From the NCBI GenBank assembly GCA_035620615.1, contig DASPGM010000005.1, positions 117,061 through 181,060 on the forward strand: a DNA stretch of 64,000 bases, in the 5' to 3' direction. Source of the DNA: CSP1-1 sp035620615. Its GTDB lineage: Archaea; Thermoproteota; Nitrososphaeria; Nitrososphaerales; Nitrosopumilaceae. Made by a program: the position numbers and the translations under genes. Shown piece by piece: positions 9,058 to 19,171 of the stretch. Within the stretch, counting starts at the first letter, position 1. Every line of letters starts with the position of its first letter. The notes under the pieces are model-generated. The model ran no database searches. It was not told the DNA's origin and saw only the letters and a list, made by a program, of their open reading frames with translations.

Positions 9058-9207
9058 CTCTTTTTTCTTTTTTTACGTTTAGCACAAAATGTTAAATAAT
9101 TCTAGGAATTAAGAATTTTAAGGTTTTCTTCGTTTGAGTTATAGACTGTTATGCAGAAATAGTTTTATCGGTCATTATTTTCATTGAATAACCTAGGAAA
9201 ATAAAAA

Positions 9208-11919
9208 ATGAAATCCATATATTTTTTCAATGAAGGAGACGGGAAAAATAAAAAACTACTAGGGGGAAAAGGTGCTGGGCTATGTGAAATGACCAGATTA
9301 AAGCTTCCTGTGCCACCAGGATTTGTAATTACAACTGAAGTTTGTAAAAATTATTATGAAAATAATAAAACATTATCGAAAAATCTAATATCAGAAGTTA
9401 AAAAAAATATTTCAAAAATTGAGAAAAAGACCGGAAAAAAGTGGAATTCAAAGGAAGATCCACTCCTAGTTTCGGTTCGTTCAGGAGCAGCTATTTCTAT
9501 GCCTGGCATGATGGATACAATACTCAACCTTGGCCTAAATGATGAAACTGTTGCTGGATTAGCCAAAAAAAGCAACAACCCCAGATTTGCATGGGATTCG
9601 TATAGGAGATTTGTTCAATTATTTGGCAAAGTAGTCTTTGGAGTTAATGATCAAAAATTTGATGAAGTTTTAGAGCATGCAAAAAAAAATCAAGCAGTTC
9701 AAGCAGATAGTGCCTTAAATGAAAAATCTCTAAAGCAGGTCGTATGTGATTATAAAAGGATCTGCGAAAAATACATAGGAAGACCGTTTCCAAACGATCC
9801 ATATGAACAACTGGAGCTTGCAATTAAAGCGGTTTTTAATAGTTGGATGGGAGAGCGAGCAATAGTTTATCGAAATAAAAATAACATTACTAAAGACATT
9901 GCTGATGGAACAGCAGTAAATGTTGTAGCAATGGCTTTTGGGAATATGGGAAATGACAGTGCGACAGGAGTTGTGTTCACAAGAAATCCAGCAGATGGAA
10001 CAAAAAACATCTTTGGAGAATACCTTGTAAATGCACAAGGTGAAGATGTGGTTGCAGGAGTTAGAACCCCAAAGCCAGTTGATCAGCTAGAAATAGAATT
10101 ACCAGATACTTACAAACAATTACTGAACACTTGTAAGAATCTTGAAAAACATTACAAAGAACCTCAAGACATAGAGTTTACTGTAGAACAAGGGAAATTT
10201 TACCTATTACAAACTCGTTCAGCAAAAATGAATGCTGCTGGGATGATTAAAACTTCAGTTGACATGACAAAAGAAAAACTAATCTCTCAAGATAGAGCAT
10301 TGTTACGCTTAAATGCTGATCAGCTTGAGCAATTGTTGCATAATACCATAGATCCTAACGCAAAAGGATATGCCAAATTCACTAAAGGCATTGCTGCTTC
10401 ACCTGGTGCTGCAAGTGGTGTTGTAATTTTTGATGTAAAAAGAGCCGTAGAAAAAGGAGATAGTGGCATTAATGTTATCTTGGTAAGAGAAGAAACAAAA
10501 CCTGAAGACGTTCCAGCATTTTTTTCATCAGTTGGAATACTTACCAGTAGAGGTGGGAAAACATCACATGCGGCAGTAGTTGCAAGAGGAATGGGAAAAG
10601 CCTGCATCGTAGGGTGTAATGAGTTAAAAATTGACTATCAGGCACGAAAATGTCAAGTAGGCGATAGAATTGTTTCTGAAGGTGACGTCATTACAATTGA
10701 TGGAAGTACTGGAACTGTCTTTTTGGGAGCAGTACCTACCATAAAACCAGAAATTACTGAAGACTTTAAGACAATTCTTAATTGGGCACAAAAATCAAAG
10801 AAAATTGGCATTCGTGGAAATGCAGATACTCCTGAAGGAGCTAAATTAGCAAGAGAGTACGGAGCAGAAGGTATTGGATTATGTAGAACAGAAAGAATGT
10901 TTAACGCAAAAGATCGAATTGGATTGTTTGTAGATATGATTATGGCAAAAACAATTGAGAAAAGAAAACAAGTCTTAGAAAAATTAGGTGAATTACAAAA
11001 AAGTGACTTTTTACAAATTTTAAAAGCAATGGAAGGATATCCGGTAACAATAAGATTGCTAGATCCTCCATTACATGAATTTCTACCAAATCCAGAAGAA
11101 CTTGCTGATAAATTACGAAAACTTGAACAACAAAATGCAACTACTGAGATTGAGAAAACAAAAATTATTTTGGAGCGTGCAAGAGATTTAGCTGAAATAA
11201 ATCCAATGATGGGACATCGAGGAGTACGTTTAGGTATTACTTATCCAGAAATTTATGAGATTCAAATAAAAGCAGTTTTTGAAGCAGCAGCTGAATTAAT
11301 ACAACAAAAAGTTAATGCCAGACCACAAATAATGATTCCACAAGTTAGTAGCATTACAGAATTAAATATAATTAAAAAAATTTATAATTCAATAAAAGTA
11401 GATGCAGAAAAAAAATACAATATGAAAATCAAAATAAATTTTGGCACCATGATTGAAGTAGTCAGGGCTGCACTTACAGCTGACCAATTAGCAAGTACCG
11501 CAGAATTTTTCAGCTTTGGTACAAATGATCTTACACAAGGAACATTTAGTTTTAGCAGAGAAGATGCGGAAGGAACATTTCTTCCAGAATATTTAAACAA
11601 AGAATTACTTGAGATTAGTCCGTTTCAATCTCTTGATGTTAACGGAGTAGGTAGTTTAATGCAAATAGCCATTGAAAAAGGAAAAAAAATTAATCCCAAA
11701 CTCGAAATTGGAATATGTGGAGAACATGGCGGAGATCCAAATTCCATTAATTTCTGCCACCATTCAGGCCTGGACTATGTTAGTGCGTCACCCCATAGAA
11801 TACCTATAGCAATTGTCGCTGCAGCACAAGCAGCAATCTCAAAAGAATCTGGTTTTAAAAACAAAAAAACTGCTAAAAAGTCAAGCAAATCTTCTAAAAA
11901 GAAGCCAAAAAGACATTAG
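9208..11919 (+). CDS. ppdK: pyruvate, phosphate dikinase
   Basis: 903 residues, full length. N-terminal ATP-grasp domain ('LLGGKGAGLCEMT', 'VSVRSGAAISMPGMMDTILNLG'), swivelling phosphohistidine domain with 'GGKTSHAAVVARG' near residue 455, and a C-terminal PEP/pyruvate TIM barrel ('GTNDLTQ', 'GICGEHGGDP'). It interconverts pyruvate, ATP and phosphate with PEP, AMP and diphosphate; in these autotrophs it supplies PEP for gluconeogenesis. It ends in a Lys/Ser-rich tail of about 20 residues that is not part of the standard fold. Confidence 0.97.
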   Translation: MKSIYFFNEGDGKNKKLLGGKGAGLCEMTRLKLPVPPGFVITTEVCKNYYENNKTLSKNLISEVKKNISKIEKKTGKKWNSKEDPLLVSVRSGAAISMPGMMDTILNLGLNDETVAGLAKKSNNPRFAWDSYRRFVQLFGKVVFGVNDQKFDEVLEHAKKNQAVQADSALNEKSLKQVVCDYKRICEKYIGRPFPNDPYEQLELAIKAVFNSWMGERAIVYRNKNNITKDIADGTAVNVVAMAFGNMGNDSATGVVFTRNPADGTKNIFGEYLVNAQGEDVVAGVRTPKPVDQLEIELPDTYKQLLNTCKNLEKHYKEPQDIEFTVEQGKFYLLQTRSAKMNAAGMIKTSVDMTKEKLISQDRALLRLNADQLEQLLHNTIDPNAKGYAKFTKGIAASPGAASGVVIFDVKRAVEKGDSGINVILVREETKPEDVPAFFSSVGILTSRGGKTSHAAVVARGMGKACIVGCNELKIDYQARKCQVGDRIVSEGDVITIDGSTGTVFLGAVPTIKPEITEDFKTILNWAQKSKKIGIRGNADTPEGAKLAREYGAEGIGLCRTERMFNAKDRIGLFVDMIMAKTIEKRKQVLEKLGELQKSDFLQILKAMEGYPVTIRLLDPPLHEFLPNPEELADKLRKLEQQNATTEIEKTKIILERARDLAEINPMMGHRGVRLGITYPEIYEIQIKAVFEAAAELIQQKVNARPQIMIPQVSSITELNIIKKIYNSIKVDAEKKYNMKIKINFGTMIEVVRAALTADQLASTAEFFSFGTNDLTQGTFSFSREDAEGTFLPEYLNKELLEISPFQSLDVNGVGSLMQIAIEKGKKINPKLEIGICGEHGGDPNSINFCHHSGLDYVSASPHRIPIAIVAAAQAAISKESGFKNKKTAKKSSKSSKKKPKRH

Positions 11920-11965
11920 TTTTTGTTAAATGGTTTAAAACCGGTAATTTCCAAAGTAATTCTAA

Positions 11966-12523
11966 ATGTTACCTCGAATAGATACCATAAAGCAATTGAG
12001 GACAAAGCTAGGAATTACTCAAAAAAAACTTGCAAGTATTGCTGGTGTTAGTACATCAATGATTAATCAAATAGAATCTGGACGTAGTCAGCCAAGCTAT
12101 GAAACTGCAAAAAGAATCTTTGATAATTTAGCAGTTCTTGAAGGGCATACATCTCCACACAGAGCTGGAGATTTTTGCAGTAAAGATATTGTAAAAATTA
12201 AACCAACTAATACTTTGCATGACGCAATTGAAAAAATGCACAAATACTCTATTAGTCAGATACCAGTTTTTGATGGAAATATTCCAGTGGGTGTTGTATC
12301 AGATGATGGGATAATGAAACATTTAGCAGATGTTGGAGAATCTGAATTAAAACACGCAAAATTATCTGAAACGATGGATCCTCCTCCGCCCATAGTAGAT
12401 TATGATACACCAGCACATGCACTAGTTCCGTTAATTAGATTTTCAAAATGTATTTTAGTTTCAAAAAAATCAAAGCTAGTTGGAATTATTACTGCATCTG
12501 ATACTTTGAAAATGATGGAATAA
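11966..12523 (+). CDS. HTH (XRE-type) plus CBS-domain transcriptional regulator
   Basis: 185 residues. A helix-turn-helix of the Cro/C1 type occupies about 8-60 ('LGITQKKLASIAGVSTSMINQIESGRSQPSYETAKRIF'), followed by a pair of CBS motifs (about 75-185) that usually bind adenine nucleotides. This architecture is common in archaea. It starts 46 nt after ppdK on the same strand, so it may sense energy charge and regulate carbon metabolism; that role is inferred. Confidence 0.9.
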   Translation: MLPRIDTIKQLRTKLGITQKKLASIAGVSTSMINQIESGRSQPSYETAKRIFDNLAVLEGHTSPHRAGDFCSKDIVKIKPTNTLHDAIEKMHKYSISQIPVFDGNIPVGVVSDDGIMKHLADVGESELKHAKLSETMDPPPPIVDYDTPAHALVPLIRFSKCILVSKKSKLVGIITASDTLKMME

Positions 12524-12531
12524 AATGTCTA

Positions 12532-12576
12532 GTATTGGGATGATTATATTATGACATTGAGAAACATTCCCAATAC
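12532..12576. terminator. 9-bp inverted repeat after the HTH-CBS gene (terminator or 3' hairpin)
   Basis: GTATTGGGA (12532-12540) is perfectly complementary to TCCCAATAC (12568-12576), with a 27-nt loop. It starts 8 nt after the regulator stop codon. The loop is long for an intrinsic terminator and no long T run follows, so it could be a 3'UTR hairpin or an operator-like dyad. The rest of 12577-12741 is AT-rich with nothing recognisable. Confidence 0.3.
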
Positions 12577-12741
12577 AAGACTAATTAATCAATGAAATTG
12601 GTTGCTAATGATAATTGGGATTAATGAATCCAGTCAGCACGGTCAACATTTATTCAAGTAAAATTAATGGTAAAATTTCATTAACATAATCAACTTTTTT
12701 TGGCTTGTCCCCTTTTCCAAGTTTTAAACAATTATGGAATA

Positions 12742-12828
12742 ATGAAGCTAGTACTAAGCATACAAAAACGAGTCCTTGAGCATAAACTAACTAAACTAAA
12801 AAACGAGCTCAATTCACTAGAGGAATAA
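12742..12828 (+). CDS. possible 28-aa helical microprotein
   Basis: ATG to TAA, a basic, Leu-rich single helix (MKLVLSIQKRVLEHKLTKLK...). An in-frame TTG upstream would lengthen it to about 42 residues. Nothing but composition supports it; it may be a chance ORF. It converges on the epimerase gene. Confidence 0.25.
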   Translation: MKLVLSIQKRVLEHKLTKLKNELNSLEE

Positions 12829-12844
12829 TCCTCTTTAATTTTTA

Positions 12845-13240
12845 TTATTTTGGATGAGAACACAATTCTGCTAAAACATTGTTTAGGGATTTAGGATGAA
12901 TAAAAATTACTTTAGTACCCTCTGACCCTGGTCTAATATTGCCTAGAAATTGAATCCCACAGCTTTCCATTCGCTCAACCTCATTTTCAATATTATTGGT
13001 GTGTAAGGCCACATGGTGCAATCCGGGACCCTTTTTATCCAAGAATTTCTTAATTGGACTCTCATCATTCATAGGTTGCATTAGCTCAATTCGTCCATTC
13101 TCTAAATGGATTATTGCAAGTTTAACGCCTTCGGATGCTACAGTCTCAAACTCGACTGAATCCACACCCAGGGCATTTTGGTATATTTTTGCAGCCTCCT
13201 CGACATTATTTACCGCAATTGCAATATGATCAATTTTCAT
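12845..13240 (-). CDS. mce: methylmalonyl-CoA epimerase
   Basis: 131 residues, vicinal oxygen chelate (glyoxalase) fold with two beta-alpha-beta modules. Metal ligands: 'KIDHIAIAV' (His), 'GPGLHHVALHT' (His) and the C-terminal 'NNVLAEL' (Glu). It interconverts (S)- and (R)-methylmalonyl-CoA, the step between propionyl-CoA carboxylase and the mutase in the 3-hydroxypropionate/4-hydroxybutyrate cycle. Same strand as the mutase large subunit upstream, separated by a small ORF. Confidence 0.95.
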   Translation of the reverse strand: MKIDHIAIAVNNVEEAAKIYQNALGVDSVEFETVASEGVKLAIIHLENGRIELMQPMNDESPIKKFLDKKGPGLHHVALHTNNIENEVERMESCGIQFLGNIRPGSEGTKVIFIHPKSLNNVLAELCSHPK

Positions 13241-13345
13241 TTTAGAACACCTTGTTTTCGTTAAAGGAGTTTAAATTTTTTTATTATTTTTTCAATTACA
13301 GAAGATCAAAATTAGGAAGTAATAATTTTCAGGAAAAATAGGAAT

Positions 13346-13492
13346 CTATTCAGTGGATTGTTCTCTGGATTCTCTTTCTTGTTTTCTTAAAATTGACTGC
13401 TTTAATTCTTCATAGGATTCAAGATATTCTTTTTTCATCTGATTTTCAGGTTTTTTTCGATTGTTTTTGTTTTTTTGTTTAGCTTTTTTCAT
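13346..13492 (-). CDS. small Lys/Glu-rich protein in the mutase cluster (48 aa)
   Basis: The ATG at 13492 directly abuts the TAA of the mutase large subunit, so translation is likely coupled. The first 15 residues are almost all Lys, Asn, Gln and Arg; the rest is a charged helix (KKEYLESYEELKQS). It has no recognisable domain. Its position between mutase and epimerase suggests a link to them, but this is inference. Confidence 0.55.
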   Translation of the reverse strand: MKKAKQKNKNNRKKPENQMKKEYLESYEELKQSILRKQERESREQSTE

Positions 13493-15091
13493 TTAAAACA
13501 CTTCTTTAGGCCTGTACTCACCAAATACTTCACGAAATGTATTACTAATCTCTCCTGTTGTAGCATATGCCTTTACAGAATCAAGAATGTATGGCATCAA
13601 GTTTTCATCAGTATCTGCTACTGACTTCATTTTTGATAATGCTAGTTCTACTTTTTTATTATCCCTAGAACTACGTAATTTTTTGAGTGCTTGATGCTGC
13701 TGGATTTCTACTTTATCATCAATTCGAAGAAGTTCTTGTTTTGTAGGCTCTGCCTCTGAAAAGGCATTAACGCCTACAATTAATCTAGAATTATTGTCAA
13801 TTTCTTTTTTTAGTCTGTAGGCATTTTGCTGAATTTCAGCTTGAAAGAATCCTCTTTCAATTCCTTTGATAGAGCCGCCCATTTTTTCAATTTTTTTCAA
13901 ATACTTCCACACACCTTCTTCAATTTCATCACAGAGTTCTTCTAGATAATACGAACCGGCCATAGGATCTACAGTTCTTGTAACTCCGCTTTCATGAGCT
14001 ACTATCTGCTGTGTTCGTAGTGCAATTTTGGCTGATTCTTGTGTAGGTAGTGCAAGTGCTTCATCTCTTGAATTTGTGTGCAGAGATTGAGTTCCCCCTA
14101 AAACTGCAGCAAGTGATTGAATTGCAACTCTAACAATATTATTGTCTGGCTGTTGTGCAGTTAATGATTCGCCACTTGTTTGAGTATGAAATTTTAATTG
14201 CAAAGATTTTGGATCCTTTGCATGAAACCTTTCTTTGAGTATTTTTGCATAAATTTTTCTAGCGACTCTAAATTTTGCAATCTCTTCAAATAATTCTATA
14301 GTACAGCAAAAAAAGAAAGATAATCTTGGTGCAAAATCATCAATCTTTAGTCCTCTATCAATACAAGTTTGGATGTATTCAATGGCATTAGCTAAAGTAA
14401 ATGCAACCTCTTGAATTGCAGTAGCTCCTGCTTCCCTCATATGATATCCTGAAATTGAAATTGGATACCATTGGGGAACTTCCTTTGAGCAATATTGTAT
14501 CATATCTCCAATTAGACGCATCGAAGGTATGGGAGGATAGATGTAGGTATTTCTTGCAATGTATTCTTTTAAAATATCATTTTGGGTTGTTCCTCGTAAT
14601 TCTTTACTGGTAAATCCTTGTGATTGGCCAACTGCAATATAGTATGCAAGTAATGTCGATGCCGTTGAATTAATTGTCATCGAAGAGCTTACTTTTCCTA
14701 ATGGAATTCCATCAAATGCAGTCATCATATCATCAAGGGACGCAATTGAAACTCCAACTTTTCCAACCTCACCTTCTGCTTGATGAGAATCAGGATCATG
14801 GCCAATTTGAGTAGGAAGATCAAAAGCCATACTAAGACCTGTTTGACCCTTTTCTAGCATAAACTTGAAACGCGTGTTTGTTTGGGCTGCATCCCCAAAT
14901 CCAGAATACTGTCGCATTGTCCAAAATCGTTCACGATACATTTCCTTATGAATCCCTCTAGTAAATGGATATTTTCCAGGTTCTTCTTTTTTAATTTTCT
15001 TTGGTACTTGATAATATGGTTTAATTGGAATTTCAGAATCTGTATAGTAAGATTTTTTTGTTTGAGGTTTTGCCTTTTTCATAATAATCAC
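13493..15091 (-). CDS. mcmA1: methylmalonyl-CoA mutase, large (catalytic) subunit
   Basis: 532 residues, the TIM-barrel half of the enzyme without the cobalamin domain. Recognisable segments: 'YRERFWTMRQYSGFGDA', 'GLSMAFDLPTQIGHDPDS', 'ISGYHMREAGATAIQE', 'FHTQTSGESLTAQQPDNN' and 'GGTQSLHTNSRDEALALPT'. With the separate B12 subunit at 19172-19594 it rearranges (R)-methylmalonyl-CoA to succinyl-CoA. The start overlaps the upstream MeaB gene by 4 nt (ATGA). An alternative start lies 9 nt inside. Confidence 0.97.
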   Translation of the reverse strand: MIIMKKAKPQTKKSYYTDSEIPIKPYYQVPKKIKKEEPGKYPFTRGIHKEMYRERFWTMRQYSGFGDAAQTNTRFKFMLEKGQTGLSMAFDLPTQIGHDPDSHQAEGEVGKVGVSIASLDDMMTAFDGIPLGKVSSSMTINSTASTLLAYYIAVGQSQGFTSKELRGTTQNDILKEYIARNTYIYPPIPSMRLIGDMIQYCSKEVPQWYPISISGYHMREAGATAIQEVAFTLANAIEYIQTCIDRGLKIDDFAPRLSFFFCCTIELFEEIAKFRVARKIYAKILKERFHAKDPKSLQLKFHTQTSGESLTAQQPDNNIVRVAIQSLAAVLGGTQSLHTNSRDEALALPTQESAKIALRTQQIVAHESGVTRTVDPMAGSYYLEELCDEIEEGVWKYLKKIEKMGGSIKGIERGFFQAEIQQNAYRLKKEIDNNSRLIVGVNAFSEAEPTKQELLRIDDKVEIQQHQALKKLRSSRDNKKVELALSKMKSVADTDENLMPYILDSVKAYATTGEISNTFREVFGEYRPKEVF

Positions 15092-16005
15092 TTTGTAATA
15101 TTTTTTGAAATTTTATCTGCTGCTTCAAACGGATTCATTTTTTTTGATTGAACTTGTGATACATATTTTGAATAACCATTACCTGCTGCAAACATTGAAT
15201 CAATTTTATTTTTAATATTATTTAAAACAATATCTTTTAATTCAGATTCCAAACGAAGTTTTTCATTCTCATTTTTTGTTTTTTGTTTTTCCTTCATCAT
15301 TTTTAACAAAATTTTTGAAAATTCTAATATTCCTTGTGATGATTTGGTAGAGGTCATCAAGATTTTAGGGTTTTTTTGTGAATCTCCGATATAATTTTGA
15401 ACTGCTTGGAAAAGCTGTAATGCTCCAGATAAATCACTTTTATTTACTACATAAATGTCCCCAATTTCTGTTAGTCCTGCTTTGATTGTCTGAATATTAT
15501 CACCTGTATGAGGATTAAACACAACTACAGTAATGTCTACAATTTTAACAATTTCAATTTCCGTCTGACCTGCACCAACACTTTCTATAATTATAGGATC
15601 AAACCCAGCATATTCCAGAATTCTGATGCTGTTTCTAAGGGAGTTAGATATAGCTCCAGTAGCTCCCCTTGATGCAATGCTTCGAATATAAGTGCCTGAA
15701 TCAGTTGACTCTGTCATTCTAACTCTATCCCCTAGAATTGCACCACCAGTAACATGACTTGTAGGATCTATTGCTAAAACTGCAGGCTTTGTTCCAAGTT
15801 TTTTTAGATGCAAAACAGTTTTGTTAATCAATGAACTTTTTCCTGCACCAGCTGGTCCTGTAATTCCGATTATCATTGCTTTTCCAGAACTTTTGAATAT
15901 TTTTTTAATTAAAACACGAGCCTCTTTTGGATCATTTTCAATTATTGATATTGCCTTTGCAATAGCTCCCCGTTTTCCCTTTTTTAAACCAGGTATAAGA
16001 TCCAA
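15088..16005 (-). CDS. meaB: MeaB/ArgK-type G3E GTPase, mutase chaperone
   Basis: 305 residues. Walker A 'GITGPAGAGKSS' at about 47-58, Walker-type 'ESVGAGQTEIE', 'NKSD' base-recognition motif. MeaB family GTPases load cobalamin onto methylmalonyl-CoA mutase and protect it from inactivation. The stop overlaps the start of the mutase large subunit, so the two are co-translated. The C-terminal dimerisation helix is present. First gene of the mutase-GTPase-small-protein-epimerase run. Confidence 0.95.
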   Translation of the reverse strand: MDLIPGLKKGKRGAIAKAISIIENDPKEARVLIKKIFKSSGKAMIIGITGPAGAGKSSLINKTVLHLKKLGTKPAVLAIDPTSHVTGGAILGDRVRMTESTDSGTYIRSIASRGATGAISNSLRNSIRILEYAGFDPIIIESVGAGQTEIEIVKIVDITVVVFNPHTGDNIQTIKAGLTEIGDIYVVNKSDLSGALQLFQAVQNYIGDSQKNPKILMTSTKSSQGILEFSKILLKMMKEKQKTKNENEKLRLESELKDIVLNNIKNKIDSMFAAGNGYSKYVSQVQSKKMNPFEAADKISKNITK

Positions 16006-16057
16006 TTATTTGATATTTCTTTTTCCTACAATAAAATCTTGCAGGTAAGACTCATGA

Positions 16058-16468
16058 TCATAGATTACTGAATATTATTGGGGGTTTAGGTTCATTTGGA
16101 GCATGAATTTCTGTTTTTATTCCAATTTTCCCAAATTCATCATGAACAAGTACTAGTGTCACTGGATTAATTTTCCAACCATATTTTGGAACAGATGAAA
16201 AAGGTACTCTTTCAGAAAATTCTGATCCTAAATAATTTCTTTGAAAAGATTCTTCCATCCCTAATATTTCAAGAATTGCAGATTGGGTGTTATTTGAATT
16301 ATCTATAAAGGTAATTTCCACATATCCCTCTTCCTCAAGATATACTGCATCTACAAAAAATGTGTTAGAGTATAGGTCTCTATCAATAGAATAGTATTCT
16401 ATTAAAAATAAAACTGATAAAACACCTAAGAAAATAATTAAAATTAAAAATATGGATTTACGAGTCAT
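16058..16468 (-). CDS. membrane-anchored protein of unknown function
   Basis: 136 residues. The N-terminal helix at about 5-24 is a signal anchor, followed by an extracytoplasmic domain of about 110 residues rich in beta-strand pattern and ending in 'PNEPKPPIIFSNL'. No Cys, no recognised family. It lies 8 nt after the M1 aminopeptidase stop on the same strand, so probably in the same transcript. Confidence 0.65.
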   Translation of the reverse strand: MTRKSIFLILIIFLGVLSVLFLIEYYSIDRDLYSNTFFVDAVYLEEEGYVEITFIDNSNNTQSAILEILGMEESFQRNYLGSEFSERVPFSSVPKYGWKINPVTLVLVHDEFGKIGIKTEIHAPNEPKPPIIFSNL

Positions 16469-16476
16469 AAAATCAA

Positions 16477-18969
16477 TTAGGAAAATTCACTTCTTATGTG
16501 TCGTAAAAATTTTGAATTAATTCTAATTCTCTCAATTGTTTGCGCCAAAGTCATTTCCGTTCCTGGTGACGGATTCTTCTTAAAGAAATTTTTAATTTCT
16601 TTTTGCATGGTGTCATCTGCAAATAACGAAATGCTTGCTACAATTCTATTTGCAATTGGGTTGCCTTTACCAAATTTTTTACTTAATGATTTCCAGTTTT
16701 GTTTAAGCCAAGGCCACATGAAGGTTTTAGCATAAGGATTACTTGCAGTGCGAATTATTGGCAAAGCAAGATTTTGAGAGCGAACCTCCTTACCTAAGAT
16801 AAATTTGAGCGTTTTTAGGAGGATTTTTTCATTTTTAAAGAAACATAGGGCTGAAAGTATGCGTAATTTTTCTTCTTGGGTCGGTGATTTTCTATAAAGG
16901 CAAACTAGTTTTTCAAAAATTTCTTCATCACCTGTCCATGCAACGAGTGAAAAAATTACTTCAAGTAAATCTGGCTTAATTGTAATTTGTTTTTTTATAT
17001 ATGCATTAAATCTCTTGTTTGCTTCGTCTAAAATTTCTTTATCATTTAATTTTCCAAGTACAGTAATTACCATTGCTCTAAGCAATGTATCTGTATGTTT
17101 TTCATCTTTTTTTGCATCCCATCCAAGCCTATCAAAAAGATGTCTAAAATAATTCTGAGAATATTTTTTTATATCATCTACAAAAGATTCGTGAAATGAT
17201 AGAAAATAAAGAAAATTAAGATTATTTGCTACATTAACACATGAAAGATAATTTTCTTCGTCTACATATGCTTCTGAAAAATCAAGATATGTAGAAATAC
17301 TCTCATTTCCTGAAACACAAATTGCAAAAAGATCATTTTGTATATTCCACCTATCAATATGTTTTATCTGCTTGTTTTCAACAAGTGGTTTTAATATTGA
17401 TAGTAGATCTTCATCATACTTTACTCGCAAAAAACCTTGTTTAGATGAATTAACTAGCGGGAGCAGTTTTTTGACAAGATTAATTGATAAAGATTTTTTC
17501 TGCATAAATTTTTGAACGTAGTTATTTGCAGTTCCAACAGATACTGGAATTTCCCAAGTGCCTTTTTGATATTTTTTATCAGGTTCAAGCAAAAATCTTT
17601 TTTGCGTCAACAAAAGTTTAGAGTTTTTCTTTTTAACGTCTAATAGCGGAAATCCAACTTGGCGAATCCAGCTATTCATCATTGATTTTACTGGTTTTTT
17701 TGATACTTTGCCAATTGCAACCCAAAGATCATGGCCTGTTGCATTTTGATACTTGTGTTTTGTAAGATAAAGATGCAACCCATCTCTAAATTTTTTTGAG
17801 CCAACAAACTTTTCAAGCATTCGTAAAATACATCCACCTTTATCGTAGCTAATACTATCAAAAATTTCTCTAATCTCAGAAGGTTTTCTTACCTTAACAT
17901 CAATAGGATGAGATGTTTTTAGTCCATCAAGCATCATGGCAGCATTCATTGAGGTTTCTAAGAATTGGTCCCAAAGATCCCATTCTGGATAAAATTCATG
18001 AACTATTTTTGTAGCCATATAGGTGGCGAAACTCTCATTTAGCCACAAATCATTCCACCATTTCATAGTTACTAGATTTCCAAACCATTGATGCGCTAAT
18101 TCATGAGATATTACTTCGGCGATGAATTGTTTTGTTTTAGTTGATGAGGTTTTTGGATCATAAAGCAAAATTGTTTCTCTAAATGTAATTGCTCCCCAAT
18201 TTTCCATTGCACCGGCTGCAAAATCTGGCACAGCAATCATGTCAAGCTTCGGCAGAGGGTATTTTATTCCAAAATATTTTTCATAACTTTTTAGGAATTT
18301 TTTTGTAAAGTCAAGTGCAAGTTTTCCTTTGGATTTATTCCCTTTTGTTGTAACAATTCTAACTAGTACTTTTCCTAGTTTACTTGAAAGAAATTCAAAT
18401 TCCCCTACTCCTAGATAGATAAGATAAGTAGACATTATTGGAGTTCTAGAAAATTTATACACATGCTTATTGCCCATTTTTTTCTTTGAGATAACAGGCA
18501 TGTTAGAAATAGCTGTGAGGTTATTATCTGCAATAATTGTTATATCAAATGTTGCTTTTGCAAGTGGTTCATCCCAACAAGGAAATACTCGTCTTGCATC
18601 TGCTGCTTCAAATTGAGTAGTAGCAAGATATTTTTTTCTACCGTTGCTATCTTTGTATTCACTTTTGTAAAAACCTAATAATCGATCATTTAGTGTTCCA
18701 ACAAAATCGATGCAAAGTTGCGCCTGCCCGTTAATCTTCTGAGATAAATGAATTACAAGTAATTCATTTTTTTCATCAATTTTTGGTTTAGCCTTTATTA
18801 TTTTATCTTTATAGAGAACATGACATTTTTTTATTTTTAGCTCAGAGGAGTTTAGCGAAATTATACCAGTAGGTTTTGAGATCTTTATGTCAATAACTTC
18901 TTTTCCTTGGAATGAAAAATTCCTAAAATTTGGTTCAAATTCTAAAGAATAGTTTACAGGTTTAATCAT
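16477..18969 (-). CDS. M1-family zinc aminopeptidase
   Basis: 830 residues. Exopeptidase motif GAMEN at 253-257, zinc motif HELAH at 289-293 with the third ligand Glu312 in 'NESFATY'. N-terminal beta domain, thermolysin-like domain and an alpha-helical C-terminal ERAP1-like domain, a length typical of tricorn-interacting factor/aminopeptidase N. It removes N-terminal amino acids from peptides. No signal peptide, so cytosolic peptide turnover after the proteasome is likely. Confidence 0.95.
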   Translation of the reverse strand: MIKPVNYSLEFEPNFRNFSFQGKEVIDIKISKPTGIISLNSSELKIKKCHVLYKDKIIKAKPKIDEKNELLVIHLSQKINGQAQLCIDFVGTLNDRLLGFYKSEYKDSNGRKKYLATTQFEAADARRVFPCWDEPLAKATFDITIIADNNLTAISNMPVISKKKMGNKHVYKFSRTPIMSTYLIYLGVGEFEFLSSKLGKVLVRIVTTKGNKSKGKLALDFTKKFLKSYEKYFGIKYPLPKLDMIAVPDFAAGAMENWGAITFRETILLYDPKTSSTKTKQFIAEVISHELAHQWFGNLVTMKWWNDLWLNESFATYMATKIVHEFYPEWDLWDQFLETSMNAAMMLDGLKTSHPIDVKVRKPSEIREIFDSISYDKGGCILRMLEKFVGSKKFRDGLHLYLTKHKYQNATGHDLWVAIGKVSKKPVKSMMNSWIRQVGFPLLDVKKKNSKLLLTQKRFLLEPDKKYQKGTWEIPVSVGTANNYVQKFMQKKSLSINLVKKLLPLVNSSKQGFLRVKYDEDLLSILKPLVENKQIKHIDRWNIQNDLFAICVSGNESISTYLDFSEAYVDEENYLSCVNVANNLNFLYFLSFHESFVDDIKKYSQNYFRHLFDRLGWDAKKDEKHTDTLLRAMVITVLGKLNDKEILDEANKRFNAYIKKQITIKPDLLEVIFSLVAWTGDEEIFEKLVCLYRKSPTQEEKLRILSALCFFKNEKILLKTLKFILGKEVRSQNLALPIIRTASNPYAKTFMWPWLKQNWKSLSKKFGKGNPIANRIVASISLFADDTMQKEIKNFFKKNPSPGTEMTLAQTIERIRINSKFLRHIRSEFS

Positions 18970-19171
18970 GATTATCTTAGAAATGAAAAATTTACTCTAT
19001 TTGTCCTTTTCATGTAGTGGTATTGATCCAAAATGCAACGAAAAAACATCCTAATTTATTGCCCAAAATTAAACAAATTCAAAATGTAATGATTTTTTTG
19101 AGATTCTATTTTTAGATGTTTTTATTCAAATTCAACAAAGATTTTAAGTTCTCAGATCATATTTGATAAAT

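Noticed and set aside
9730..10038. Long reverse ORF inside ppdK
   Set aside because: Shadow of the coding strand; the ppdK frame has full domain support.
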